This document shows, in pieces, positions 42,512 to 51,121 of a stretch of 64,000 nucleotides of DNA (the stretch's first letter is position 1; every line of letters begins with the position of its first letter). A program made the translations under genes and the position numbers. This DNA comes from JBOICV01 sp050740255 (lineage in GTDB: Bacteria > Pseudomonadota > Gammaproteobacteria > Nevskiales > JBOICV01), in assembly GCA_050740255.1 (NCBI GenBank), contig JBOICV010000092.1, positions 1 to 64,000 of the forward strand, written 5' to 3'. The notes under the pieces are model-generated. The model was given only the letters and a program-made list of their open reading frames with translations, was not told the DNA's origin and did no database searches.

Positions 42512-44404
42512 ATGCTGCAAGTTTCGTCAGTGCGAATAAGTGTGTTCGCTGTGGTGCTGGCCGCCTTGGCGGGCTGCGATGCCGATCTGGGGGAGGGCAA
42601 CCGTCTGGAACGGGTCAGGCTCGAAGCTGTGTTTGCCGATCCCACACTGGAGCTGGAAACGCTCAGCACCGGTGAGACCAAGGCGAAGGCGTCGCGCTGT
42701 TTTCGCAGCGCCATTTCCGCCGTCGGCACCTTCAGCGACGGCAGCCGTGAGAACCTGAGCGGACGTGCCAACTTTAGCAGCAGCGATCCCGCCGTGATCC
42801 GCGTCAGCAACGGCGACGAGCGGGATGCGGACAACAACAGGCTGGGCCGCGGCGTCATCACGCCGGTGGGCGCGGTCGGCAGCAAGGCCACGATTGCCGT
42901 CGAGTTCCTTGGCCTGCGCGCCGAAGCGGAGGTGACGGTTCAGGACGCCCGCCTGGATATTTCACCACCCGCACTGGAGATGGCCTTCGGTACAACCCAG
43001 CTGCTGACGGCGCTGGGGTTGATTGATCGCCGCCTGGTGGTATCGGCTGCCGGCAGCGTGACCTGGTCCGTGGTCAATGCCGGCGCGGCCGAAGCGACCA
43101 TCGATTCCGTCACCGGCCTGCTGACCGCCACCAAGGGTGGATCGGCCGCAAGCGACCAGATCGTGGTGAAGGCGGATCCGCGCATCACCGACTGTGACGG
43201 CTTCGCCGCGCAATTGAGTGTGCGCATCAATAACCGCGTGTTTGACCGGCTCGAGTTGCGTACCGAGCACCTCGGCAACAATCCCGATCCCTTGCTGCAA
43301 CGGCCGCTGAGTCAGGAGGGTCTGCGCGTCTTCGGCGTGGACGAAAGCGGCGGCAGCATCCTGTTCGAGCAAGACCTGTCGGCAAACATCGCGCGCAATC
43401 AGGTGAACGCGATTACCAACAACACCGAGCAAGTGCTGGTGGCCGAAGACCCGGACACGCCGGGTTCGACCACGACTATCGCCGGCTTCCTTTTGAGCGA
43501 TGTCATCACGGTGCTCACCGGAACACCGGCCAGCGAACTCACGACAGACGACGCGCGTCTGCGCATTCGCTTTGACCAGGACACGAGCGATACCGCCCGT
43601 CTCGAACGAAGCTTTATCGTGCGCGTACCCCGGATCGCCTTGTCGCGGCTGCAGATTCAGCCGGCGACGCGCAGCTTGTTTCCGGGCACCAGCGTAACGT
43701 TCACGGTGGCGGGCACTTACACGGACAGCAGCACTCAGGACCTGACCCGCAATGTCAGTTGGAGCACCAGCGATACCAACATCTCGGGCATCGGCAACCC
43801 GGCGCTGCGTGACGCTTTTGCCAGCGCCAGCGTGGATGCGGCGAACGGCAGCGTGACGGTGGATGCGCAGCGCACCGATCCTGTTACCGCTGCACTCATC
43901 AAAGCGTCGGACAGTAGCGGTGGCGCCACGCTCACCGTCAGCAACCAGCTTGCTTCATTCACCATCGAGCCGGCGAGCGGTACTGTGCCGGAAGGACGGC
44001 AGTTGGCTTTGCGCGCCGTCGGCAGCAACGGCCAGGATTTGACCAACTCGGTGATCTGGACTTCGCAGAACCCCGCCGGCGCGGTGGTGGACAACCTCTT
44101 CCCCAACATCGGTGTGGCCACCGGCGTGAGCACGAGCGGTTCACCGGTCATCATCAACGCGCGTCTGTTTCGTGAAACCAGCGCCGGCGTAACCACCGAC
44201 CTTAGTGCGACTGCCAGCGTTACAGTGCAGCCCGCCGGGACGGCTGGTGCGGGTGGCAGCGGTGGTGCCGGTGGCACCGGCGGGAGCGCTGGTGCAGGGG
44301 GTACGGGCGGTAGCGGCGGTAGTGGTGGAACCGGCGGCAGTGGTGGAACGGGTGGCGGCGGTGGCCTCCTCTGCATCCCGCCGCTGCTCCCGATCGGCTG
44401 CTGA
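42512..44404 (+). CDS. Large Ig-like (BIG2-type) lipoprotein with Gly-rich tail and Cys-Pro terminus
   Basis: A 630-residue surface-type lipoprotein. The lipobox is LAGC (Cys22). Four or so bacterial Ig-like repeats follow, with TFSDGSRENLSGRANFSSSDPAVIRVS near the start and FTVAGTYTDSSTQDLTRNVSWSTSDTNISG later. Residues 575-615 are a GG[TS]GG repeat (a long run of Gly with single A/S/T), then GGLLCIPPLLPIGC at the extreme end. The C-terminal Cys-Pro motif matches that of the S15-like lipoprotein at 18750. It lies 65 bp after aspS; GGAG precedes the ATG. Adhesin or matrix protein is likely; there is no direct evidence. Confidence 0.75.
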   Translation: MLQVSSVRISVFAVVLAALAGCDADLGEGNRLERVRLEAVFADPTLELETLSTGETKAKASRCFRSAISAVGTFSDGSRENLSGRANFSSSDPAVIRVSNGDERDADNNRLGRGVITPVGAVGSKATIAVEFLGLRAEAEVTVQDARLDISPPALEMAFGTTQLLTALGLIDRRLVVSAAGSVTWSVVNAGAAEATIDSVTGLLTATKGGSAASDQIVVKADPRITDCDGFAAQLSVRINNRVFDRLELRTEHLGNNPDPLLQRPLSQEGLRVFGVDESGGSILFEQDLSANIARNQVNAITNNTEQVLVAEDPDTPGSTTTIAGFLLSDVITVLTGTPASELTTDDARLRIRFDQDTSDTARLERSFIVRVPRIALSRLQIQPATRSLFPGTSVTFTVAGTYTDSSTQDLTRNVSWSTSDTNISGIGNPALRDAFASASVDAANGSVTVDAQRTDPVTAALIKASDSSGGATLTVSNQLASFTIEPASGTVPEGRQLALRAVGSNGQDLTNSVIWTSQNPAGAVVDNLFPNIGVATGVSTSGSPVIINARLFRETSAGVTTDLSATASVTVQPAGTAGAGGSGGAGGTGGSAGAGGTGGSGGSGGTGGSGGTGGGGGLLCIPPLLPIGC

Positions 44405-44474
44405 ACGCCGCGTCTTGTTCGCGGGTCTATAATTTACAGATGAAATTGGCTCAGGCCGTACCGCAGGTGCTGTG

Positions 44475-45584
44475 ATGGCTCAGCCCGCGCTGGCGATTCA
44501 GGAATACAGCCTGCTGGACGACGACGAATGCGATGGCCGCATCGTCGCCGCCAAGCGCGCGCTGGGCAAGCGCGTGGTTATTCTGGGTCATCACTACCAG
44601 CGTGACGAGGTGTTCAAGCACGCCGATTTCACCGGCGACTCACTCAAGCTTTCACGCCAGGCGGCCAGGACCGACGCCCAGTACATCGTCTTCTGCGGTG
44701 TGCACTTTATGGCCGAGGTGGCGGATATCCTTTCGCGTCCCGAGCAGATTTCGATCCTGCCGGATCTTGCCGCCGGCTGCTCCATGGCCGACATGGCGAA
44801 TCTGCGCAACGTCGAGCGCGCCTGGCGTGAACTGGGCGAGGTTTTGAATCCGGACGAGACCATCACCCCGGTCACCTACATCAATTCCGCCGCCGACCTC
44901 AAGGCCTTCTGCGGCCGTCACGGTGGCGTCGTCTGCACCTCGAGCAATGCCACCCAGGTGCTCGAATGGGGCTTCACCCAGCGCGACAAGGCCCTGTTCT
45001 TCCCGGATCAGCACCTGGGCCGCTGGAGCGGCCACAAGATGGGCATTCCACTCGAGCAAATGGTCACCTGGGACTATGACAAGCCACAAGGCGGTCTCAG
45101 CGCCGACGAAATCAGACAGGCAAAAATCATTCTGTGGAAGGGGTTTTGCTCCGTGCACCAGATGTTCCATCCCGAACACGTGGACAACTTCAAGCAAGAG
45201 CATCCGGAAACGATCGTCATCAGCCATCCGGAAAATGCTTTCGCAGTGTGCCGCAAATCCGACTACGTCGGCTCGACGGAATACATATTGAAGACCGTGC
45301 GCGCGGCCAAGCCCGGCACACGCTGGCTGGTCGGCACCGAGCTCAATCTCGTGAACCGCTTGCATAACGAGATGAAACCAAAAGGCGTAATGGTGCATTT
45401 CATGTCGCCGGTGGTGTGCATGTGCTCAACCATGTTCCGCACCGATCCGCAGCATCTGGCATGGACGCTGGAAAATCTGGCGGAAGGCAAGCCGGTGAAT
45501 GAGATCAAGGTGCCGGAGCCGGATGCGAGTCAGGCGCGTCTGGCTTTGCAGCGCATGCTGGACGTCTCGCCGCCCGCGGACTGA
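44475..45584 (+). CDS. nadA: Quinolinate synthase
   Basis: Condenses iminoaspartate with dihydroxyacetone phosphate to quinolinate in NAD synthesis; a 4Fe-4S enzyme of 369 residues. Motifs: ILGHHYQRDEVFKHADFTGDSLKLSRQA, AAGCSMADM, KMGIPLEQ, SVHQMFHPEHV and MSPVVCMCSTM. Cysteines in AAGCSM, GFCSVHQ and CMCSTM can bind the cluster. This is the longer NadA form. ATG 44475 or the GTG at 44472. A TATAAT-like box lies at 44428-44433 without a good -35. Confidence 0.93.
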   Translation: MAQPALAIQEYSLLDDDECDGRIVAAKRALGKRVVILGHHYQRDEVFKHADFTGDSLKLSRQAARTDAQYIVFCGVHFMAEVADILSRPEQISILPDLAAGCSMADMANLRNVERAWRELGEVLNPDETITPVTYINSAADLKAFCGRHGGVVCTSSNATQVLEWGFTQRDKALFFPDQHLGRWSGHKMGIPLEQMVTWDYDKPQGGLSADEIRQAKIILWKGFCSVHQMFHPEHVDNFKQEHPETIVISHPENAFAVCRKSDYVGSTEYILKTVRAAKPGTRWLVGTELNLVNRLHNEMKPKGVMVHFMSPVVCMCSTMFRTDPQHLAWTLENLAEGKPVNEIKVPEPDASQARLALQRMLDVSPPAD

Positions 45585-45672
45585 CTCATCCTAAAAGCTG
45601 ACCCGCATCGCTGCCTAACCCTGTACGCTTTCCGTATCAGCCCATTCCCGGTTTAATCCATCCAGAGGTTGT

Positions 45673-46293
45673 ATGAGCGAGCCCGTCTCGAAGAATATTT
45701 ATGCCCATCAAGGCAAGATCACCCGCGCCGACCGCGAGCGGGTCAATAGCCATCGCGGCCTTACGCTGTGGTTCACCGGACTGTCCGGCTCCGGCAAGTC
45801 CACCATCGCCGTGGCGCTGGAGGAAGCCTTGTTCGAACGCGGTTGTCGCACTTACATTCTCGATGGCGACAATGTCCGCTTTGGTTTGAACAAGGATCTC
45901 GGTTTTTCACCCGAGCATCGCGTGGAAAACATCCGCCGTATCGGCGAGGTGTCCAAGCTGTTCCGTGAAGCCGGCGTGATCAATCTGGTTGCCTTCATCT
46001 CGCCGTATCGCTCCGAGCGCGATCTCGCGCGCAGCCTGAGCACGGACGGCGATTTCATCGAGATTTACGTGGATGCCGCGCTGGACGTCTGCGAGCAACG
46101 CGACCCGAAGGGTCTGTACAAGAAGGCGCGGGCCGGGCAAATCCCCGAATTCACCGGCATCAGCGCGCCCTATGAGGCGCCGCTCAAGCCGGAAATCCAT
46201 CTGCATACCGATAAGGCGACGGTCGCCGAGAACGCCCAGACGATTCTCGATTATCTGCGGTCCAAGGGCTATATCGCCCCTGCCGCCAGGTAA
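45673..46293 (+). CDS. cysC: Adenylyl-sulfate kinase
   Basis: Phosphorylates APS to PAPS in sulfate activation, 206 residues. Walker A is GLSGSGKST near residue 37; DGDNVRFGLNKDLGFS, ENIRRIGEVSKLF and KGLYKKARAGQIPEFTGI are typical. No cysDN or cysH is nearby, so it stands alone. AGAGGTTG precedes the ATG. Confidence 0.92.
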   Translation: MSEPVSKNIYAHQGKITRADRERVNSHRGLTLWFTGLSGSGKSTIAVALEEALFERGCRTYILDGDNVRFGLNKDLGFSPEHRVENIRRIGEVSKLFREAGVINLVAFISPYRSERDLARSLSTDGDFIEIYVDAALDVCEQRDPKGLYKKARAGQIPEFTGISAPYEAPLKPEIHLHTDKATVAENAQTILDYLRSKGYIAPAAR

Positions 46294-46313
46294 GCCCACT
46301 AGCGCTAGTGGGC
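46294..46313. repeat. 20-bp perfect palindrome after cysC
   Basis: GCCCACTAGCGCTAGTGGGC, immediately after the cysC stop. No T-run follows, so it is either a weak terminator or a dyad binding site between cysC and glyA. Confidence 0.6.
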
Positions 46314-46375
46314 CGCTCTGCGGCGGGGTGGGGACTCAGCTAAAATAGCCGCCCTTCGCCTTGCGGAGTGCCGCG

Positions 46376-47668
46376 ATGTACCAGAATTCCCCGCGCCTGA
46401 ACGATTACGATCCACAGATCGCTGCTGCGCTCAAGTCTGAGCTTGCGCGCCAGGAAGCGCATATCGAGCTGATCGCCTCCGAAAATTACGTGAGCCCGGC
46501 GGTGCTGGAAGCACAGGGTTCGGTACTGACCAACAAGTACGCGGAGGGTTATCCCGGCAAACGCTATTACGGCGGCTGTGAGCATGTGGATGTGGCCGAA
46601 ACGCTGGCGATCGAGCGCGTCAAACAGCTCTTCGACTGCGACTACGCCAATGTGCAAGCGCACTCCGGCGCGCAGGCCAATGCCGCGGTATTCATGGCGC
46701 TATGTACGCCCGGTGACACCGTGATGGGCATGAATCTGGCGCAGGGCGGCCATCTGACTCACGGCAATCCTGCGAATTTCTCCGGCAAGCATTACAAAAT
46801 CATTCCTTATGGCCTGAACGATAAGGGCTATATTGACTACGACGAGATGGAGCGCATCGCGCTGGAAACCAGGCCGAAAATGCTGATTGGCGGTTTCTCG
46901 GCCTACTCGCGCGTGAAAGACTGGAAGCGCATGCGTGAAATTGCCGACAAAGTCGGCGCCTGGTTCTGGGTGGATATGGCGCATGTCGCCGGATTGATCG
47001 CAGTCAATGAGTATCCAACGCCGCTGCCGCATGCTCATGTAGTGACTTCCACCACGCATAAGACCCTGCGTGGTCCGCGTGGCGGCATCATTCTGTCCAA
47101 AGGTCAGGGCGAAGAGTTCAACAAAAAACTGAACTCGGCTGTTTTCCCCGGCGTACAGGGCGGACCGCTGATGCATGTCATCGCCGCCAAAGCAGTGGCA
47201 TTCAAGGAAGCGCTGGAACCCGAGTTCAAAGCCTACCAGCAGCAAATCAGAAAGAACGCGCGCGCACTGGCGCAGGTCTTTCTTGACCGCGGTTTTAAAG
47301 TGGTGTCCGGCGGCACCGACAACCACTTGTTCCTGCTCGACCTCGTGGCCAAGAACGTGACCGGCAAGGACGCGGAAGCCGCCTTGGGCCGCGCGCATAT
47401 CACGGTCAACAAGAACTCCGTGCCGAATGATCCCAAGTCGCCGTTTGTCACATCCGGTTTGCGCCTGGGTTCGCCCGCGTGCACCACGCGCGGCTTCAAG
47501 GAAGCCGAAATGACGCAGGTGGGCAACTGGATTGCGGACATCGTTGACGCGATGAGTGCGGGTGGTGACGTTGACGGGATTCTCACGCGTGTGCGCGGCG
47601 AAGCGGAAAAGCTCTGCGCGCGTTTCCCGGTATACGGTGCGAAAGCATCCGCCCGCGCCGCCGCTTAG
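46376..47668 (+). CDS. glyA: Serine hydroxymethyltransferase
   Basis: Interconverts serine and glycine with tetrahydrofolate, a PLP enzyme of 430 residues. The PLP lysine motif VVTSTTHKTLRGPRGG is present near residue 225, and ENYVSPAVLEAQGSVLTNKYAEGYP and YYGGCEHVD near the start. GGAG lies 8 nt before ATG 46376; an upstream TTG at 46361 is unlikely. It starts the riboflavin gene order glyA-nrdR-ribD-ribE-ribBA-ribH-nusB. Confidence 0.95.
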   Translation: MYQNSPRLNDYDPQIAAALKSELARQEAHIELIASENYVSPAVLEAQGSVLTNKYAEGYPGKRYYGGCEHVDVAETLAIERVKQLFDCDYANVQAHSGAQANAAVFMALCTPGDTVMGMNLAQGGHLTHGNPANFSGKHYKIIPYGLNDKGYIDYDEMERIALETRPKMLIGGFSAYSRVKDWKRMREIADKVGAWFWVDMAHVAGLIAVNEYPTPLPHAHVVTSTTHKTLRGPRGGIILSKGQGEEFNKKLNSAVFPGVQGGPLMHVIAAKAVAFKEALEPEFKAYQQQIRKNARALAQVFLDRGFKVVSGGTDNHLFLLDLVAKNVTGKDAEAALGRAHITVNKNSVPNDPKSPFVTSGLRLGSPACTTRGFKEAEMTQVGNWIADIVDAMSAGGDVDGILTRVRGEAEKLCARFPVYGAKASARAAA

Positions 47669-47675
47669 CTTTTTT

Positions 47676-47709
47676 CCCTCTCCCTCTGGGAGAGGGGCAG
47701 GGGTGAGGG
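47676..47709. repeat. CCCTCTCCC-type palindromic repeat
   Basis: CCCTCTCCC, loop TCT, GGGAGAGGG, then GCAGGGGTGAGGG, directly downstream of glyA. Same family as the element at 28216. Confidence 0.85.
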
Positions 47710-47751
47710 CGCTTCTCATGCAATTCTCAACAGCGGCCCTGGTTCCGTGAC

Positions 47752-48261
47752 ATGTTCTGCCCCTTTTGTGGTGCGCAGGATACTCGCGTCATTGATACCC
47801 GTTTAGCGGCTGAGGGTCATCAGGTACGCCGTCGCCGAGAATGCTCTGCTTGCAGTGAGCGCTTCACCACTTTCGAGAACGCGCAATTGGTGATGCCGGC
47901 CATCCTCAAGCGCGACGGCAACCGCGAACCCTTCAATGAACCCAAGCTCAGGACGGGTATGGAGCGGGCCTTGTACAAACGTCCGGTGCCGGCCGAGGCG
48001 CTGGACGATGCGCTCGATCACATACGACATCGTCTGCGCACCTATGGTGAGCGCGAAGTGCCGGCGCGCACCCTGGGCGAATGGGTCATGCAGGAGTTGC
48101 GCGCGCTGGATCAGGTGGCGTTCGTGCGTTTTGCGTCGGTGTACCGGCAGTTCGCCGACGTCAATGCCTTCCGCGAGGAAATCGAACGCTTGCAGCAGAC
48201 GCCGGACCCGGAAGTGCGCCGGCGCCAATTGCCGCTGATCTCGGGCGACGATGAGCGATAA
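47752..48261 (+). CDS. nrdR: Transcriptional repressor NrdR
   Basis: A repressor of ribonucleotide reductase genes, 169 residues. The N-terminal zinc ribbon is CPFCGAQDTRVIDTR with CSACSERF; the ATP-cone (residues 49-139) starts LVMPAILKRDGNREPFNEPKL. Length is slightly over the 150-160 norm, extended by a short charged tail. It overlaps ribD by 11 bp. Confidence 0.93.
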   Translation: MFCPFCGAQDTRVIDTRLAAEGHQVRRRRECSACSERFTTFENAQLVMPAILKRDGNREPFNEPKLRTGMERALYKRPVPAEALDDALDHIRHRLRTYGEREVPARTLGEWVMQELRALDQVAFVRFASVYRQFADVNAFREEIERLQQTPDPEVRRRQLPLISGDDER

Positions 48262-49387
48262 GGCAGCAGATGCGCGCTTCATGGCGCGCGCTTTGGAATT
48301 GGCACAGCACGGGCTTTACACCACCCACCCCAATCCACGCGTCGGCTGCGTGCTGGTCAAAAACGGCGAGATTGTCGGTGAAGCCTGGCACGAACGCGCC
48401 GGTGAGCCGCACGCCGAGGTGCTCGCACTGCGCGCTGCGGGAGAGCAGGCGAAAGGCGCAACCGCTTACGTCACGTTGGAACCCTGCTGCCATCAGGGGC
48501 GTACCGGTCCGTGTACCGATGCCCTAATCAAGGCTGGCGTGACGCGTGTGATCGCGGCCATGCAGGACCCCAACCCGAAAGTAGCCGGCGGCGGCTTGGC
48601 GACATTGCGCGATACGGGGATCGGCGTTGAAAGCGGTCTGATGCAGGCGCAGGCCGAGTCGCTGAATCGCGGCTTCATCAGCCGCATGCGCCGACAGCGG
48701 CCCTGGGTCCGGCTCAAGCTGGCGATGAGCCTGGATGGCCGCACCGCTGCGGCCAATGGCGAAAGCCGCTGGATCACCGGTGAGCTGGCGCGGGAAGACG
48801 TGCATAGGCTGCGCGCTGAGTGCGGTGCGGTACTTACCAGTTCGGCGACGGTGCTGGCCGATGATCCTTCATTGACCGTGCGCAGTTTTTCTCTCCCTCC
48901 CCCCGGTGGGGAGGGGTTAGGGAAGGGGGGAGTCTTGATTCGGCAACCTGACCGGATTGTGCTGGATGCAAGGCTACGGGTGCCCGCCAGCGCAAAAGTC
49001 TGGGCACCTGGGGCGCGCCGCTTCGTGCTTACGAGTGATCCGGATAAATCCGGAAGTCACGGCCCCGAAGTGCAAACCCTGCGCATTGCCGCGCAAGCCG
49101 GCCGGCTGGATCTCCGCCAGGCCCTGGCGACGCTAGCCGCATTCGAGATCAACGAGATATTGGTCGAATGCGGCCCGCGCCTGGCTGGTGCACTTCTGCA
49201 GGCGAAGCTCGTGGATGAGCTGACTATCTACGTCGCCCCCATCCTGTTGGGCGATAAGGCGCCGGGTTTGGCGCACTTGCCGGATGTTCAATCGCTGGCG
49301 CAACAGCTCGCGTTTCAAGTCACCGATGTCCGTGCTTTTGGCTCGGACTGGCGCATCATCGCGACTCCTCGCACGCAAAGCGTGTGA
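48251..49387 (+). CDS. ribD: Bifunctional pyrimidine deaminase/reductase, with repeat insertion
   Basis: Second and third steps of riboflavin synthesis, 378 residues. The deaminase domain has HAEVLAL and the zinc motif PCCHQGRTGPC. The reductase domain begins RLKLAMSLDGRTAAANGESRWITG and ends EILVECGPRLAGALL. The insertion SFSLPPPGGEGLGKGGVLI (encoded at about 48886-48938) is not in the family; it is translated from a palindromic GC-rich repeat in the loop after LADDPSLTVR. The reading frame is kept. Translation is coupled to nrdR. Confidence 0.9.
   Translation: MSDKAADARFMARALELAQHGLYTTHPNPRVGCVLVKNGEIVGEAWHERAGEPHAEVLALRAAGEQAKGATAYVTLEPCCHQGRTGPCTDALIKAGVTRVIAAMQDPNPKVAGGGLATLRDTGIGVESGLMQAQAESLNRGFISRMRRQRPWVRLKLAMSLDGRTAAANGESRWITGELAREDVHRLRAECGAVLTSSATVLADDPSLTVRSFSLPPPGGEGLGKGGVLIRQPDRIVLDARLRVPASAKVWAPGARRFVLTSDPDKSGSHGPEVQTLRIAAQAGRLDLRQALATLAAFEINEILVECGPRLAGALLQAKLVDELTIYVAPILLGDKAPGLAHLPDVQSLAQQLAFQVTDVRAFGSDWRIIATPRTQSV
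48886..48938. repeat. Palindromic repeat inserted inside ribD
   Basis: CCCTCCCC and GGGGAGGG pair across CCGGT, followed by TTAGGGAAGGGGGGAG. The element is a variant of the CCCTCTCCC family and lies in frame in the reductase domain. Confidence 0.7.
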
Positions 49388-49399
49388 GAGAATAACGCG

Positions 49400-50020
49400 A
49401 TGTTCACCGGGATTATTCAGGCCGTCGGCCAACTGCGCGCGCGCGAAGCGCAGGACGTGGATGCGCGCCTGTCCATCGCCAGCAGCAAACTTGAGCTTGC
49501 CGGCGTCAAGTTGGGGGATAGCATTGCCGTCAATGGCGTTTGTCTGACGGTTACCCGGCTGGAGCATGACGGCTTCTGGGCCGATGTGTCTGCAGAAACC
49601 TTGCGACTCACGACGCTCGGCCAACTTGCAGTCGGCGCCGCTCTGAATCTGGAGAAAGCGCTGACGCTCAACCAGCCGCTGGGCGGACATTTGCTGAACG
49701 GGCATGTGGACGGGCTCGGCCAGGTGGTGAGCATCACCCCCGAGGGCCGCTCGCTGCAGATGGAGTTCGCCGCTCGGGACAGCCTGGCGCGGTATATCGC
49801 GCGCAAGGGTTCGATCGCGATTGATGGTGTCAGCCTCACCGTCAATCAAGTGCAGGGCCGCCGGTTCAGCGTCAATCTGGTGCCGCACAGCTTGCAGGAA
49901 ACCAGCTTCGGCGCGCTCACCCTCGGCGCCTCGGTGAATCTGGAAGTGGATTTGCTGGCACGTTATCTGGAGCGCCTGTTCGAAGGGCAGTTGAGCACAC
50001 GGCCCGGCCATGCTGCTTAA
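49400..50020 (+). CDS. ribE: Riboflavin synthase, alpha subunit
   Basis: Dismutates two lumazines into riboflavin, 206 residues. Two similar lumazine-binding halves: MFTGIIQAVGQL with DSIAVNGVCLTV, then NGHVDGLGQV with GSIAIDGVSLTVNQV. The usual order after ribD. It overlaps ribBA by 11 bp. Confidence 0.93.
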   Translation: MFTGIIQAVGQLRAREAQDVDARLSIASSKLELAGVKLGDSIAVNGVCLTVTRLEHDGFWADVSAETLRLTTLGQLAVGAALNLEKALTLNQPLGGHLLNGHVDGLGQVVSITPEGRSLQMEFAARDSLARYIARKGSIAIDGVSLTVNQVQGRRFSVNLVPHSLQETSFGALTLGASVNLEVDLLARYLERLFEGQLSTRPGHAA

Positions 50021-51119
50021 CTCCATCGAGGAGGCGATCGACGATATGCGCCAGGGGCGCATGGTCGTGGTCATGGACGACGAGGATCGCGAGAACGAAG
50101 GCGATCTGATCATGGCCGCCAGTCACGCCCGCGCGGAAGATGTCAATTTCATGGCCCGCTATGGACGCGGACTGATCTGCCTGACCCTAAGCCGCGAGCG
50201 CTGCCGGCAGTTGCGCCTGCCCTTGATGGTGCGCGACAACGCGGACACCCACAAGACCAGTTTTACCATTTCGATTGAAGCGGCCGAGGGTGTGACCACC
50301 GGTATCTCCGCCGCCGACCGCGCGCATACCATTCGCACGGCCGTGCATCCGGACGTGCGGCCGGAAGACCTGGTGCAGCCGGGACATGTTTTTCCGCTGA
50401 TGGCGCAGCCGGGCGGTGTGCTCGCGCGCGCCGGGCATACGGAGGCGGGCTGCGATCTGGCCAGGCTCGCGGGGCTGGAACCGGCGGCGGTGATTGTCGA
50501 AATCCTGAATGAAGACGGTTCCATGGCGCGCCGCCCCGATCTGGAGCGATTCGCCGAGGCGCACCAGCTCAAGCTGATCACGATCGCGGATCTGATCCGC
50601 TACCGCGTCGCCAATGAACACACCGTGGTCCGTTGCGCGGAGGCGCAGGTGAATACGGAGTTCGGCGAATTCCGCCTGGTGTCTTATGAAGACGAGGTGG
50701 ACCGTGCGGTGCATCTCGCCATGGTCAAGGGCAAGTTGCAGCCCGAGCAGGCGCAGTTGGTGCGGGTGCACATCCGCAACACGCTGTCCGATGTGATTGG
50801 CGTGGAGCACCCCAGCTTCTCCTGGCCGTTGCGGCGCGCGCTGCAGCGGGTGGCGGAAGAAGGGCAGGGCGTGGTGGTGCTGTTGCGCAAACCCGAAACG
50901 CCGCGCGATCTGGTCAGCCGGATCGAGGAATTGCAGGGTGCGCCTGACGAGGAGGCACATGATTCCGACGAGGGCCGCGTGCTGCGCACTTACGGCATCG
51001 GCGCACAGATTCTCAAAGATCTCGGCGTGCGCAAGATGCGCGTGCTGTCGGCGCCGAAACGAATGCACGCGATTTCCGGCTTCGGGCTGGAAGTCACCGA
51101 ATATGTAGCTTGTGATTAG
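50010..51119 (+). CDS. ribBA: DHBP synthase fused to a degenerate GTP cyclohydrolase II-like domain
   Basis: Makes 3,4-dihydroxybutanone phosphate from ribulose 5-phosphate, 369 residues. The RibB domain (residues 1-200) is intact: DDEDRENEGDLIMAA, RGLICL and AGHTEAGCDLARLAG. The C-terminal RibA-like domain has lost the zinc cysteines (family CxxDxxxxxxCxC reads HIRNTLSDVIGVEHPSF) and the GRNIGL motif, while keeping the overall fold and the C-terminal ILKDLGVRKMRVLS. It should not make the GTP cyclohydrolase product. A separate RibA must lie elsewhere. Confidence 0.88.
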   Translation: MLLNSIEEAIDDMRQGRMVVVMDDEDRENEGDLIMAASHARAEDVNFMARYGRGLICLTLSRERCRQLRLPLMVRDNADTHKTSFTISIEAAEGVTTGISAADRAHTIRTAVHPDVRPEDLVQPGHVFPLMAQPGGVLARAGHTEAGCDLARLAGLEPAAVIVEILNEDGSMARRPDLERFAEAHQLKLITIADLIRYRVANEHTVVRCAEAQVNTEFGEFRLVSYEDEVDRAVHLAMVKGKLQPEQAQLVRVHIRNTLSDVIGVEHPSFSWPLRRALQRVAEEGQGVVVLLRKPETPRDLVSRIEELQGAPDEEAHDSDEGRVLRTYGIGAQILKDLGVRKMRVLSAPKRMHAISGFGLEVTEYVACD

Positions 51120-51121
51120 CC

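Noticed and set aside
44250..44365. Tandem repeat resembling a CRISPR-like array
   Set aside because: The units are 6-9 bp codon repeats encoding Gly-Ser/Thr, with no spacers.
43735..44376. Pro-rich minus-strand frame opposite the Gly-rich tail
   Set aside because: The PPVPPLPP pattern is the complement of the GGTGGS repeat on the plus strand.
44440..44475. Short ORF ATG AAA TTG ... TGA just before nadA
   Set aside because: 11 codons, no ribosome-binding site and no amino acid bias suited to attenuation.
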